Of a stretch of DNA of 5,934 nucleotides, positions 1-5,111 are shown one piece after another. The position numbers were made by a program, and so were the translations under genes. Each line of letters begins with the position of its first letter. The stretch's first letter is position 1. Origin of the DNA: Bacillota bacterium (GTDB lineage Bacteria > Bacillota > Clostridia > Lachnospirales > Anaerotignaceae); the NCBI GenBank assembly GCA_030526765.1, contig JAUNCB010000084.1, forward strand, positions 1-5,934, in the 5' to 3' direction. The notes under the pieces are model-generated. The model searched no databases, was not told the origin of the DNA, and was given only the letters and a program-made list of their open reading frames with translations.

Positions 1-506
1 AAATCATCAATATAAAATGCCTTTTTCTCTCCGTTCCGATGTAATACCACTACATCACTGACAGATAAAGAATGCATCCTTCTCCCAAAAGGTCTTTCAT
101 CATGATTACCGAAGTCTAAATCAGCATCTCCAGTATCTTCCTCTATAATTCTTGTAAAATTTTTTACAAAAATCATAGTTGGTTTTCCTTGTCCCTGTTT
201 TTTCCTCTCGATCAGACCAATGTCCTTCTCCAATTCCTTCAATGCTTTTACAGCCTTGTCCTTCCCACAATTAAAACTTTCACAAATTTCCTCTATGGTG
301 AAATAAATATAGATTCTTCCTGTCTCATCCCTCCAACCATTTTTGGCAGACAGAACCATCCTGTCCATCATCATACCGTACAATACTTTTGCCTCCAGCG
401 ATAACTTCCTAAATATCGGATCAGTCATCAATATCTTCGGTATCCGAAAAAAAGCATACTGTTCTGCTTCCATACCATAATGATAATCAAATAAAATCTG
501 GTTCAT
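1..506 (-). CDS. RepA_N-type replication initiator with YodL-like downstream segment (3' end cut by window edge)
   Basis: An open frame of 168 codons runs from an ATG at 506 to the left edge without a stop. Residues 1-117 match the RepA_N replication-initiator domain of Firmicutes plasmids and integrative conjugative elements as I know it: the opening FDYHYGMEAEQYAFFRIPK, then LSLEAKVLYGMMMDRM (36-51), a winged-helix part with IYIYFTIEEI (65-74), and GLIERKKQGQGKPTMIFVKN (97-116). Such proteins bind the element's origin and start replication. From about residue 130 the sequence changes: HDERPFGRRMHSLSVSDVVV (135-154), then LHRNGEKKAFYIDD, which resembles the C-terminal half of YodL-type domains of mobile-element proteins rather than the usual RepA C-terminus. 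The start is supported by AAGGAAGG eight bases upstream. Base composition is AT-rich (about 35% GC in the first 60 bases), unlike the arg genes. The RepA_N call is firm; the YodL-like call is from remembered motif resemblance. Confidence 0.85.
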   Translation of the reverse strand, partial: MNQILFDYHYGMEAEQYAFFRIPKILMTDPIFRKLSLEAKVLYGMMMDRMVLSAKNGWRDETGRIYIYFTIEEICESFNCGKDKAVKALKELEKDIGLIERKKQGQGKPTMIFVKNFTRIIEEDTGDADLDFGNHDERPFGRRMHSLSVSDVVVLHRNGEKKAFYIDD

Positions 507-522
507 TTTCCCCCCCTTCCTT
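507..522 (-). promoter_or_regulatory. Ribosome binding site of the repA-like gene, with a seven-G run
   Basis: Reading the minus strand, AAGGAAGG (522-515) is followed by five more Gs and AAA before the ATG at 506, an eight-base spacing. The G run totals seven (516-510), so either AAGGAAGG or the G run itself could pair with 16S rRNA. I see no convincing -35/-10 promoter between this site and argF. Confidence 0.6.
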
Positions 523-544
523 TGTTCTGCATTTTCCAAAAGAA

Positions 545-564
545 AAAGCATCCGAAGATGCTTT
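545..564 (-). terminator. Intrinsic terminator with UUCG loop, end of the arg operon
   Basis: On the minus strand the RNA forms an 8-bp stem, AAAGCATC pairing with GATGCTTT, closed by a UUCG tetraloop and followed directly by TTCTTTT. This is the classic stem plus U-rich tail of a Rho-independent terminator. It lies about 55 bases beyond the argF stop codon and before the repA-like gene, so it should separate the two transcripts. Confidence 0.75.
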
Positions 565-565
565 C

Positions 566-590
566 AGGGTGTCGACAAAGTCGACACCCT
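566..590. other. Perfect 10- to 11-bp hairpin between the two argF-distal terminators
   Basis: AGGGTGTCGA (566-575) pairs perfectly with TCGACACCCT (581-590). The loop is CAAAG, or three bases if C576 pairs with G580. It has no U-tract on the minus strand, where it runs into the next hairpin, so alone it is not a textbook terminator. It may stabilise the mRNA 3' end or be a palindromic repeat unit like those between the arg genes. Confidence 0.6.
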
Positions 591-592
591 AA

Positions 593-614
593 AACCGCCT
601 TGAAAAAGGCGGTT
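593..614 (-). terminator. First hairpin after argF, probable weak terminator
   Basis: AACCGCCTT (593-601) pairs with AAGGCGGTT (606-614) over 9 bp. On the minus strand the GC-rich part GGCGG is followed by TTTTAGGG, a short U-tract. It starts only a few bases after the argF stop at 620-622. The short U run makes it weaker than the UUCG hairpin downstream; the two could act in tandem. Confidence 0.55.
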
Positions 615-619
615 CTGTA

Positions 620-1525
620 TTATCCCAGCAGCTTTACCAGCACAGCCTTCTGGGCATGGAGTCTGTTTTCCGCTTCATCAAAGATCTCATCGGCATGGGC
701 CTCAAAAACCTCTGTGGTGATCTCCTGCTCCCGATATGCGGGCAGGCAGTGCTGCACCATGGCATCGGGCTTTGCCACAGCCATCAGCTCTTTATTCACC
801 TGATAGCCTGCAAAGGCTTCTTCTCTTGCTTTCTTTTCTTCCTCCTGTCCCATACTGGTCCAGCAGTCGGTGATGACCACATCGGCATCCTTTGCGGCTT
901 CCATGGGCTTATCGGTCAGGGTGAAGTGATCGGGGTACCCTGCGGCAAATGCCAGCACGGAGGGGTCGGGATGATAGCCCGCAGGACAGGCGATCTGCAC
1001 CTTCATGCCCACCTTCAGCCCGCCGACGATGAGAGAGTTTGCCATATTATTGCCGTCGCCGATATAGCACATGGTCAGCCCCTCCAGCTTGCCCTTATGC
1101 TCACGGATGGTGAGCAGGTCTGCCATGACCTGACAGGGGTGGCAGAAATCCGTCAGACCGTTGATGACGGGGATGGAGCCGTATTCCGCCAGCATTTCCA
1201 CCTCGGACTGCTCAAAGGTACGGATCATGATGCCGTCCAGCATACGGCTCATGACACGGGCGGTATCCTGTGTGGGCTCGCCGCGGCCGATCTGGGAATC
1301 CTTTGCGCTGATAAACAGTGCATGACCGCCCAGTTGATACATTCCTGTTTCAAAGGAGATTCTTGTTCTGGTGGAGGATTTTTCAAAGATCATGCCCAGA
1401 GTTTTGCCCTTCAGGAAATGATGCTCCTTGCCTTCCTTCACATATTGCTTCATCACTGCCGCCAGATCCAGCAGCTCATAGATCTCTTCTGTGGTTACGT
1501 CTAATAATTTCAGAAAATGCTTCAT
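620..1525 (-). CDS. argF: Ornithine carbamoyltransferase
   Basis: This 301-residue cytoplasmic enzyme makes citrulline and phosphate from ornithine and carbamoyl phosphate, the sixth step of arginine synthesis. It shows the carbamoyl-phosphate loop KSSTRTR (49-55), the HPCQ motif (129-132), the ornithine-binding TDCWTSMG stretch (219-226) and the HCLPAYR motif with catalytic Cys260 (259-265). The Asp-plus-SMG loop and HCLP separate it from aspartate carbamoyltransferases. Length is close to the usual 300-335 residues, and both the N-terminal carbamoyl-phosphate domain and the C-terminal ornithine domain are complete. The ATG at 1525 has AAAGGAAGG six bases upstream. It is the last gene of the operon, followed by three hairpins, and is separated from argD by 96 bases holding a palindromic element. 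The same fold also serves catabolic arcB, but the biosynthetic neighbours favour argF. Confidence 0.96.
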   Translation of the reverse strand: MKHFLKLLDVTTEEIYELLDLAAVMKQYVKEGKEHHFLKGKTLGMIFEKSSTRTRISFETGMYQLGGHALFISAKDSQIGRGEPTQDTARVMSRMLDGIMIRTFEQSEVEMLAEYGSIPVINGLTDFCHPCQVMADLLTIREHKGKLEGLTMCYIGDGNNMANSLIVGGLKVGMKVQIACPAGYHPDPSVLAFAAGYPDHFTLTDKPMEAAKDADVVITDCWTSMGQEEEKKAREEAFAGYQVNKELMAVAKPDAMVQHCLPAYREQEITTEVFEAHADEIFDEAENRLHAQKAVLVKLLG

Positions 1526-1531
1526 AATATA

Positions 1532-1540
1532 CCTTCCTTT
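1532..1540 (-). promoter_or_regulatory. Ribosome binding site of argF
   Basis: AAAGGAAGG lies six bases before the argF ATG. It begins just after the innermost hairpin of the argD-argF palindromic element, separated from that stem by one base, so folding of that hairpin could influence access to this site. Confidence 0.7.
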
Positions 1541-1541
1541 C

Positions 1542-1613
1542 TTTGGGGCTTTGCCCCAAACCCCACGAGGGGGTCACCCCCTCGACCCGAATGGCAGAAG
1601 CATCCGCTTCTGC
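1542..1613. repeat. Modular palindromic element between argD and argF (three hairpins)
   Basis: Three perfect 8-bp stems follow one another. TTTGGGGC/GCCCCAAA (1542-1560) has a TTT loop. CGAGGGGG/CCCCCTCG (1566-1584) has a TCA loop. GCAGAAGC/GCTTCTGC (1594-1613) has an ATCC loop. The linkers are CCCCA and ACCCGAATG. The order and linkers match one half of the larger element between argC and argJ, while the stem sequences differ yet remain paired. No U-tract follows any stem on the minus strand, so these do not look like ordinary terminators. Possible roles, all inferred: an mRNA processing or stability element inside the operon, or a dispersed intergenic repeat family. Confidence 0.75.
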
Positions 1614-1621
1614 GAGAGAGA

Positions 1622-2794
1622 TCAGATTTTATCTAAAGTTTCTTTTAAAATATCTAATCCTTTCTTTAATTCTTCGTATGTGATAGTCAGCGGAGGCAGC
1701 AGGCGCATTTTATGCTTTGCCGTCAGCACCAGAAGCCCCTGTTCCATGAGCTGATCCACGATGGGCTTTACCTCCGTATCCAGCTCGATGCCCAGCATCA
1801 TGCCCATGCCTGCCACATCCGTCACATGGTTCATTTTCAGCAGTTCTGTTTTGATATATTCCCCTTTTTTGGCTATTTCTGCAAGGAAGGCATCGTCCAT
1901 ACGATGGAGGATTTCCACTGCCCCTGCGCAGACAACGGGGTTGCCGCCGAAGGTGGAGCCATGGTCACCGGGGACAAGAACGGTTTCCGTTTTTTCGCCG
2001 AACAGCACCGCACCGATGGGCAGGCCGCCGCCCAGTCCCTTTGCCGAGGAAACCAGATCGGGGAGGATATCAAACTGCTGATAGCTGTAAAAGGAGCCTG
2101 TTCTGCCGATGCCTGTCTGCACCTCATCCACGATGAACAGGATATCCTTTTGCTGACAGGCCTGATATACCGCCTGCACATAATCTTTTTCCAGCGGAAG
2201 CACGCCGCCTTCCCCCTGCACCATTTCCATCATCACGGCACAGACATCGTCCCCCAGTTTTCCAAGGGTATCCTCGATATCATTGGCCTTTGCGAAAACG
2301 AAGCCCTCCACAAAGGGGAAGAAGAAATCGTGATAGGCCGCCTGTCCTGTGGCGGAAAGGGCTGCCATGGTTCTGCCGTGGAAGGAGTTTTCCAGTGCCA
2401 CGATCTTATTTCTGCCTGCGCCGTATTTCAGGAAGGAGTATTTTCTTGCTGCCTTGATGACCCCTTCATTTGCCTCTGCGCCGCTGTTGCCGAAGAATAC
2501 CTTCTTCATGCCGCTTTTTTCGCAGAGGAGCTTTGCCGCCTGTACGCAGGGCTCTGTATAATACAAATTGGAAATATGCTGAAATTTATGCAGCTGTGCG
2601 GTGACGGCTGCCACCCAGCCTGCATCGGAAAAGCCCAAAGAGTTTACGCCGATGCCGCTGGTGAAATCAATGTATGCCTTGCCGTCGGGGGCAAAGCAGG
2701 TGGCGGATTTCCCGCTTTCGATGGCCAGCGGATAGCGTCCGTAGGTATGCATCACATATTCGTCATCCAGTTTTTTGATATCTTCAAAGGTCAT
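1622..2794 (-). CDS. argD: Acetylornithine aminotransferase
   Basis: This 390-residue cytoplasmic class-III aminotransferase uses pyridoxal phosphate to convert N-acetylglutamate semialdehyde plus glutamate to N-acetylornithine, the fourth step of the pathway. Visible motifs are the phosphate-binding NSGAEAN (103-109), FHGRT (138-142), the DEVQTGIGRTG cofactor segment with Asp223 (223-233), the Schiff-base lysine Lys252 in SSAKGLGGGLPIGA (249-262) and HGSTFGGNP (278-286). Length fits the roughly 375-405 residues of ArgD. The ATG at 2794 was chosen because GAAGGG lies six bases upstream and the protein then begins with the normal short N-terminal helix; the open frame continues upstream to 2917 but overlaps argB. 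It starts 43 bases after the argB stop. Class-III relatives such as ornithine or GABA aminotransferases share the motifs; operon position makes argD by far the best call. Confidence 0.95.
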   Translation of the reverse strand: MTFEDIKKLDDEYVMHTYGRYPLAIESGKSATCFAPDGKAYIDFTSGIGVNSLGFSDAGWVAAVTAQLHKFQHISNLYYTEPCVQAAKLLCEKSGMKKVFFGNSGAEANEGVIKAARKYSFLKYGAGRNKIVALENSFHGRTMAALSATGQAAYHDFFFPFVEGFVFAKANDIEDTLGKLGDDVCAVMMEMVQGEGGVLPLEKDYVQAVYQACQQKDILFIVDEVQTGIGRTGSFYSYQQFDILPDLVSSAKGLGGGLPIGAVLFGEKTETVLVPGDHGSTFGGNPVVCAGAVEILHRMDDAFLAEIAKKGEYIKTELLKMNHVTDVAGMGMMLGIELDTEVKPIVDQLMEQGLLVLTAKHKMRLLPPLTITYEELKKGLDILKETLDKI

Positions 2795-2829
2795 GTATAT
2801 CCCTTCTTTCGTTTCTATTTCTTTTTTGC

Positions 2830-2847
2830 CGCAGAGGTCACTCTGCG
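2830..2847. other. Hairpin overlapping the argB stop codon
   Basis: CGCAGAG (2830-2836) pairs with CTCTGCG (2841-2847) across a four-base loop that contains most of the argB stop codon (2838-2840). On the minus strand it is followed by an A-rich stretch, not a U-tract, so it is not a terminator. It lies about 25 bases upstream of the argD ribosome binding site. Confidence 0.5.
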
Positions 2848-3704
2848 ACGAACATCGTGCCGATCCCTTCATCGGAGAAGATCTCGATGAGGATGGAATG
2901 CTCGATTCTGCCGTCAATCATTACGGCTTTTTTCACGCCGCTTTTTACGGCTCTTTCCAGACTTTTCACTTTAGGGATCATGCCGCCGGAGATGATGCCC
3001 GCTTCCATCAGCTTCGGGATATCCGCCATGGTCACCAGAGGGATCAGGGTATCGGGGTCGTCCACATTCTGCAGCAGACCGGGGATATCCGTCAGTGTAA
3101 TGATATTTTCCGCCTGCAGTGCCGCTGCGATCTCTGCGGCGGCGGTGTCTGCGTTGATGTTATACACATTGCCCTCCGCATCTGTGCCCACCGTTGCGAT
3201 CACGGGGATATAGCCATGGTGGAGGGCATGGTTGATGGGGGCGGTCTGGATGCCTGTGATATCGCCTACGAAGCCGTAGTCGCCCTCCAGCTTTTTCGCC
3301 TGGATCATGCCGCCGTCGATGCCGCACATGCCGATAGCCTTGCCGCCCAGCTGGCCGATGAGGGAAACCAGATCCTTATTGGTTTTCCCCGAAAGCACCA
3401 TCTGCACCACCTCTGCGGTTTCTTTATCGGTATAGCGGAGGCCGTCAACGAAGCGGGAGGGGATCTCCAGCCGTTTCAGCATACCGCTGATCTCGGGGCC
3501 GCCGCCGTGAACCAGCACCACATTGATGCCAACCAGTGTCAGAAGGATGATATCGCTCATCACTGCTTTCTTCAGCAGGGGATGGATCATGGCGTTGCCG
3601 CCGTATTTTACCACAATGGTTTTGCCGTTATATTTCTGGATATAAGGCAGGGCTGCTGTCAGCACCTTTGCCTTTAAGCTTGTCATATTACTCATATCTT
3701 CCAT
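2838..3704 (-). CDS. argB: Acetylglutamate kinase
   Basis: The product is a 288-residue cytoplasmic amino-acid kinase that phosphorylates N-acetylglutamate with ATP, the second step and usual control point of the pathway. It shows Lys33 in KYGGNAM (33-39), the glycine-rich substrate loop HGGGPEI (67-73), Arg90 in GLRYTD, NINADTA with Asp186 (182-188) and GGMIPK with Lys245 (240-245), matching the catalytic lysines, arginine and aspartate known in the family. It is longer than the arginine-insensitive E. coli enzyme (258 residues). The extra N-terminal helix, LKAKVLTAALPYIQKYNGK, is typical of arginine-inhibited kinases, so end-product inhibition is expected (inference). Start choice is open: ATG at 3704 has AGGAGG four bases upstream, while ATGs at 3695 and 3686 also lie in frame. 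argJ ends 34 bases upstream. Confidence 0.95.
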   Translation of the reverse strand: MEDMSNMTSLKAKVLTAALPYIQKYNGKTIVVKYGGNAMIHPLLKKAVMSDIILLTLVGINVVLVHGGGPEISGMLKRLEIPSRFVDGLRYTDKETAEVVQMVLSGKTNKDLVSLIGQLGGKAIGMCGIDGGMIQAKKLEGDYGFVGDITGIQTAPINHALHHGYIPVIATVGTDAEGNVYNINADTAAAEIAAALQAENIITLTDIPGLLQNVDDPDTLIPLVTMADIPKLMEAGIISGGMIPKVKSLERAVKSGVKKAVMIDGRIEHSILIEIFSDEGIGTMFVAE

Positions 3705-3708
3705 ACTT

Positions 3709-3714
3709 CCTCCT
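3709..3714 (-). promoter_or_regulatory. Ribosome binding site of argB
   Basis: AGGAGG lies four bases before the ATG at 3704 and thirteen before the in-frame ATG at 3695. The first spacing is slightly short and the second slightly long, so the first is preferred but not certain. It is the strongest Shine-Dalgarno match in the window. Confidence 0.7.
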
Positions 3715-3720
3715 TTTTCT

Positions 3721-3734
3721 TGAGGACGCCGTCC
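3721..3734. repeat. Decayed hairpin module upstream of argB
   Basis: TGAGGAC followed by GCCGTCC resembles the first module of the argC-argJ element, TTGAGGACTCTGTCCTCAA. It sits in the same place, directly upstream of the ribosome binding site and next to a CTTTTTCT/CTTTCTT pyrimidine stretch. Only about 4 bp (GGAC/GTCC) remain paired, so it reads as a truncated or degraded copy. Confidence 0.45.
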
Positions 3735-3738
3735 CACG

Positions 3739-4956
3739 TTATGTGCGGTAGTCGCCGTTTATTTTCACATAGTCGTAAGTCAGGTCGCAGCCCCATGCCG
3801 TTGCCGCTGCCTCGCCCTGCTTCATGGCAATCTCGATATGTATTTCGTCCTCCAGAAGGATCTCTTTTGCGGTCTCCTCGGAGAATTCCACCCCTGCGCC
3901 CTTCTGACACACCAGAATACTGCCCTTGGCAGAGGAAAGATCCACCTGAATCTCATCCACGGAGAAATCCCCTTCTGTATAGCCGATGGCACAGAGGATC
4001 CGTCCCCAGTTGGCATCGGCACCGAACATAGCCGCCTTTGTCAGACTGGAGGTAATGACGGATTTGGCAATGGCCTTTGCCAGAGGGATGGTGGGTGCCC
4101 CTGTAACGGTACATTCCACCAGCTTGGTCGCCCCTTCGCCGTCTCCTGCGATCTGCTTCGCCATGGAGGTACAGATCTCCTTCACCACGGAAAGGAAAAG
4201 GTCAAAGTCTGCGCCCTCTGCATCGATGACGGGATTTTCCGCCATGCCGTTTGCCAGAATGGAAACCATATCGTTGGTGGAGGTGTCCCCGTCAACGGAA
4301 ACCATATTAAAGGTATCATCCACCGCCAGCTTCAGTGCCTTGGAGAGCATTTCCGAAGTGATGGCTGCGTCTGTTGTCAGAAAGCCCAGCATGGTCGCCA
4401 TATTGGGATGGATCATGCCGCTGCCCTTCGCCATGGCACCGATCTTTACGGGTTTGCCGCCGATCTCGATTTCATAGGCTTCGATTTTCGCCTTTGTATC
4501 GGTTGTCATGATGGCCTCTGCCGCATCAGTGCCGCCCTCCGCAGAAAGGATGGGCGCCAGTGCCGCAATGCCCTTTGCAATGGGCTCTATGGGAAGCACC
4601 TGCCCGATGACCCCTGTGGATGCCACGATGATATCCTCCGCCTTCAGCCCAAGTGCTTCTGCTGTCAGCTCGCACATCATCTGTGCCTTTTCCACACCGT
4701 CTGCATTGCAGGTATTGGCATTGCCGCTGTTGCATACCACAGCCTGTGCCATGCCGTCGGCGATATTTTTCTTTGTTACGGTGATGGGTGCGCCGTAAAC
4801 CTTATTCTGTGTATACACTGCCGCCGCACTGCAGGGCACTGTACTGCAGATCATGGCAATATCCTTTTTCTCTTTATGATTATTTTTCACGCCGCAGTGC
4901 AGTCCCCCCGCAAGGAAGCCCTTGGGTGCGGTCACACCGCTAGGTATCTTTTTCAT
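3739..4956 (-). CDS. argJ: Bifunctional ornithine acetyltransferase / N-acetylglutamate synthase
   Basis: This 405-residue ArgJ protein transfers the acetyl group from N-acetylornithine to glutamate, giving ornithine and regenerating N-acetylglutamate; many members also use acetyl-CoA, which cannot be decided from sequence alone. The precursor cleaves itself before a threonine that becomes the N-terminal nucleophile. Here the motif is KGSGMIHPNMATML, with Thr188 (codon 4393-4395) as nucleophile and Ala187 before it, giving chains of about 187 and 218 residues. The oxyanion-hole pair appears as Thr114-Gly115 in ASTGVIGQVLP. Length fits the family (about 390-410). The ATG at 4956 was chosen over the longer open frame to 5115 because AGAGAGGG lies six bases upstream and the extra 53 codons run through the palindromic intergenic element. 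argC ends 155 bases upstream. Confidence 0.96.
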   Translation of the reverse strand: MKKIPSGVTAPKGFLAGGLHCGVKNNHKEKKDIAMICSTVPCSAAAVYTQNKVYGAPITVTKKNIADGMAQAVVCNSGNANTCNADGVEKAQMMCELTAEALGLKAEDIIVASTGVIGQVLPIEPIAKGIAALAPILSAEGGTDAAEAIMTTDTKAKIEAYEIEIGGKPVKIGAMAKGSGMIHPNMATMLGFLTTDAAITSEMLSKALKLAVDDTFNMVSVDGDTSTNDMVSILANGMAENPVIDAEGADFDLFLSVVKEICTSMAKQIAGDGEGATKLVECTVTGAPTIPLAKAIAKSVITSSLTKAAMFGADANWGRILCAIGYTEGDFSVDEIQVDLSSAKGSILVCQKGAGVEFSEETAKEILLEDEIHIEIAMKQGEAAATAWGCDLTYDYVKINGDYRT

Positions 4957-4962
4957 ATATAT

Positions 4963-4970
4963 CCCTCTCT
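4963..4970 (-). promoter_or_regulatory. Ribosome binding site of argJ
   Basis: AGAGAGGG lies six bases before the argJ ATG, three bases beyond the last hairpin of the argC-argJ palindromic element. It fixes the start at 4956. Confidence 0.7.
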
Positions 4971-4973
4971 TTC

Positions 4974-5110
4974 TTGAGGACTCTGTCCTCAAACTCCTGC
5001 AAGGGAAATAATTTCCCTTGACCCTTAATTGCAAAACCATGTACATGGTTTTGCGGTATCGGGTTCCAAGGGGATGATCCCCTTGGCGGGGGTTGAGGGG
5101 GCAGAGCCCC
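4974..5110. repeat. Symmetrical palindromic element between argC and argJ (five hairpins)
   Basis: Five palindromes fill this gap: TTGAGGAC/GTCCTCAA (4974-4992), CAAGGGAAAT/ATTTCCCTTG (5000-5020), a core palindrome (5031-5054), CCAAGGGGAT/ATCCCCTTGG (5066-5086) and GGGGC/GCCCC (5098-5110). The two outer pairs are inverted, diverged copies of each other. Read outward-in on opposite strands, both halves go hairpin, CAAACTCCTG or CAACCCCCGC, hairpin, then ACCC before the core. The whole is a large imperfect inverted repeat around the core, ending one base from the argC stop codon. No U-tract on the minus strand marks it as a terminator, and I find no convincing promoter inside. It may be a dispersed repeat or an operon mRNA processing/stability element (inference). 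Confidence 0.75.
5031..5054. repeat. Perfect 24-bp core palindrome
   Basis: GCAAAACCATGT is followed by its exact reverse complement, centred on GTAC at 5041-5044. A perfect palindrome without a loop could be a dimeric protein-binding site on DNA or a hairpin in RNA. It occupies the same place in this element as the GCAGAAGC/GCTTCTGC hairpin does in the argD-argF element. It does not resemble the AT-rich ARG box consensus as I know it. Confidence 0.7.
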
Positions 5111-5111
5111 A

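Noticed and set aside
189..404. Plus-strand 71-codon ORF
   Set aside because: It lies opposite the RepA_N coding region, has no recognisable motif, and the minus-strand protein explains the sequence.
503..532. A nine-codon minus-strand ORF starting at 532 whose TGA overlaps the repA-like ATG
   Set aside because: It looks like a leader peptide with an ATGA overlap, but there is no Shine-Dalgarno before it and its codons are the ribosome binding site of the next gene, so chance is the simpler explanation.
656..4977. Long plus-strand open frames opposite argF, argD, argB and argJ (282 to 392 codons)
   Set aside because: Each mirrors a gene with clear catalytic motifs on the other strand. The plus-strand products are rich in His, Cys and Gly with no recognisable domain, as expected from antisense reading of codon-biased genes, and I saw no clear ribosome binding sites for them.
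4990..5035. Possible internal promoter before argJ (TTGCAA, 17 bases, TTATTT on the minus strand)
   Set aside because: The -10 box matches TATAAT poorly and the bases are fully explained by the palindromic stems.
5031..5054. ArgR operator (ARG box) at the perfect palindrome
   Set aside because: ARG boxes are AT-rich imperfect 18-bp palindromes usually near the operon promoter. This site is inside the operon, has a GCAAAACC-type sequence and belongs to a repeat architecture.
4974..5110. CRISPR array
   Set aside because: There are no regularly spaced direct repeats; the units are palindromes with differing stem sequences and short linkers, arranged in inverted order.
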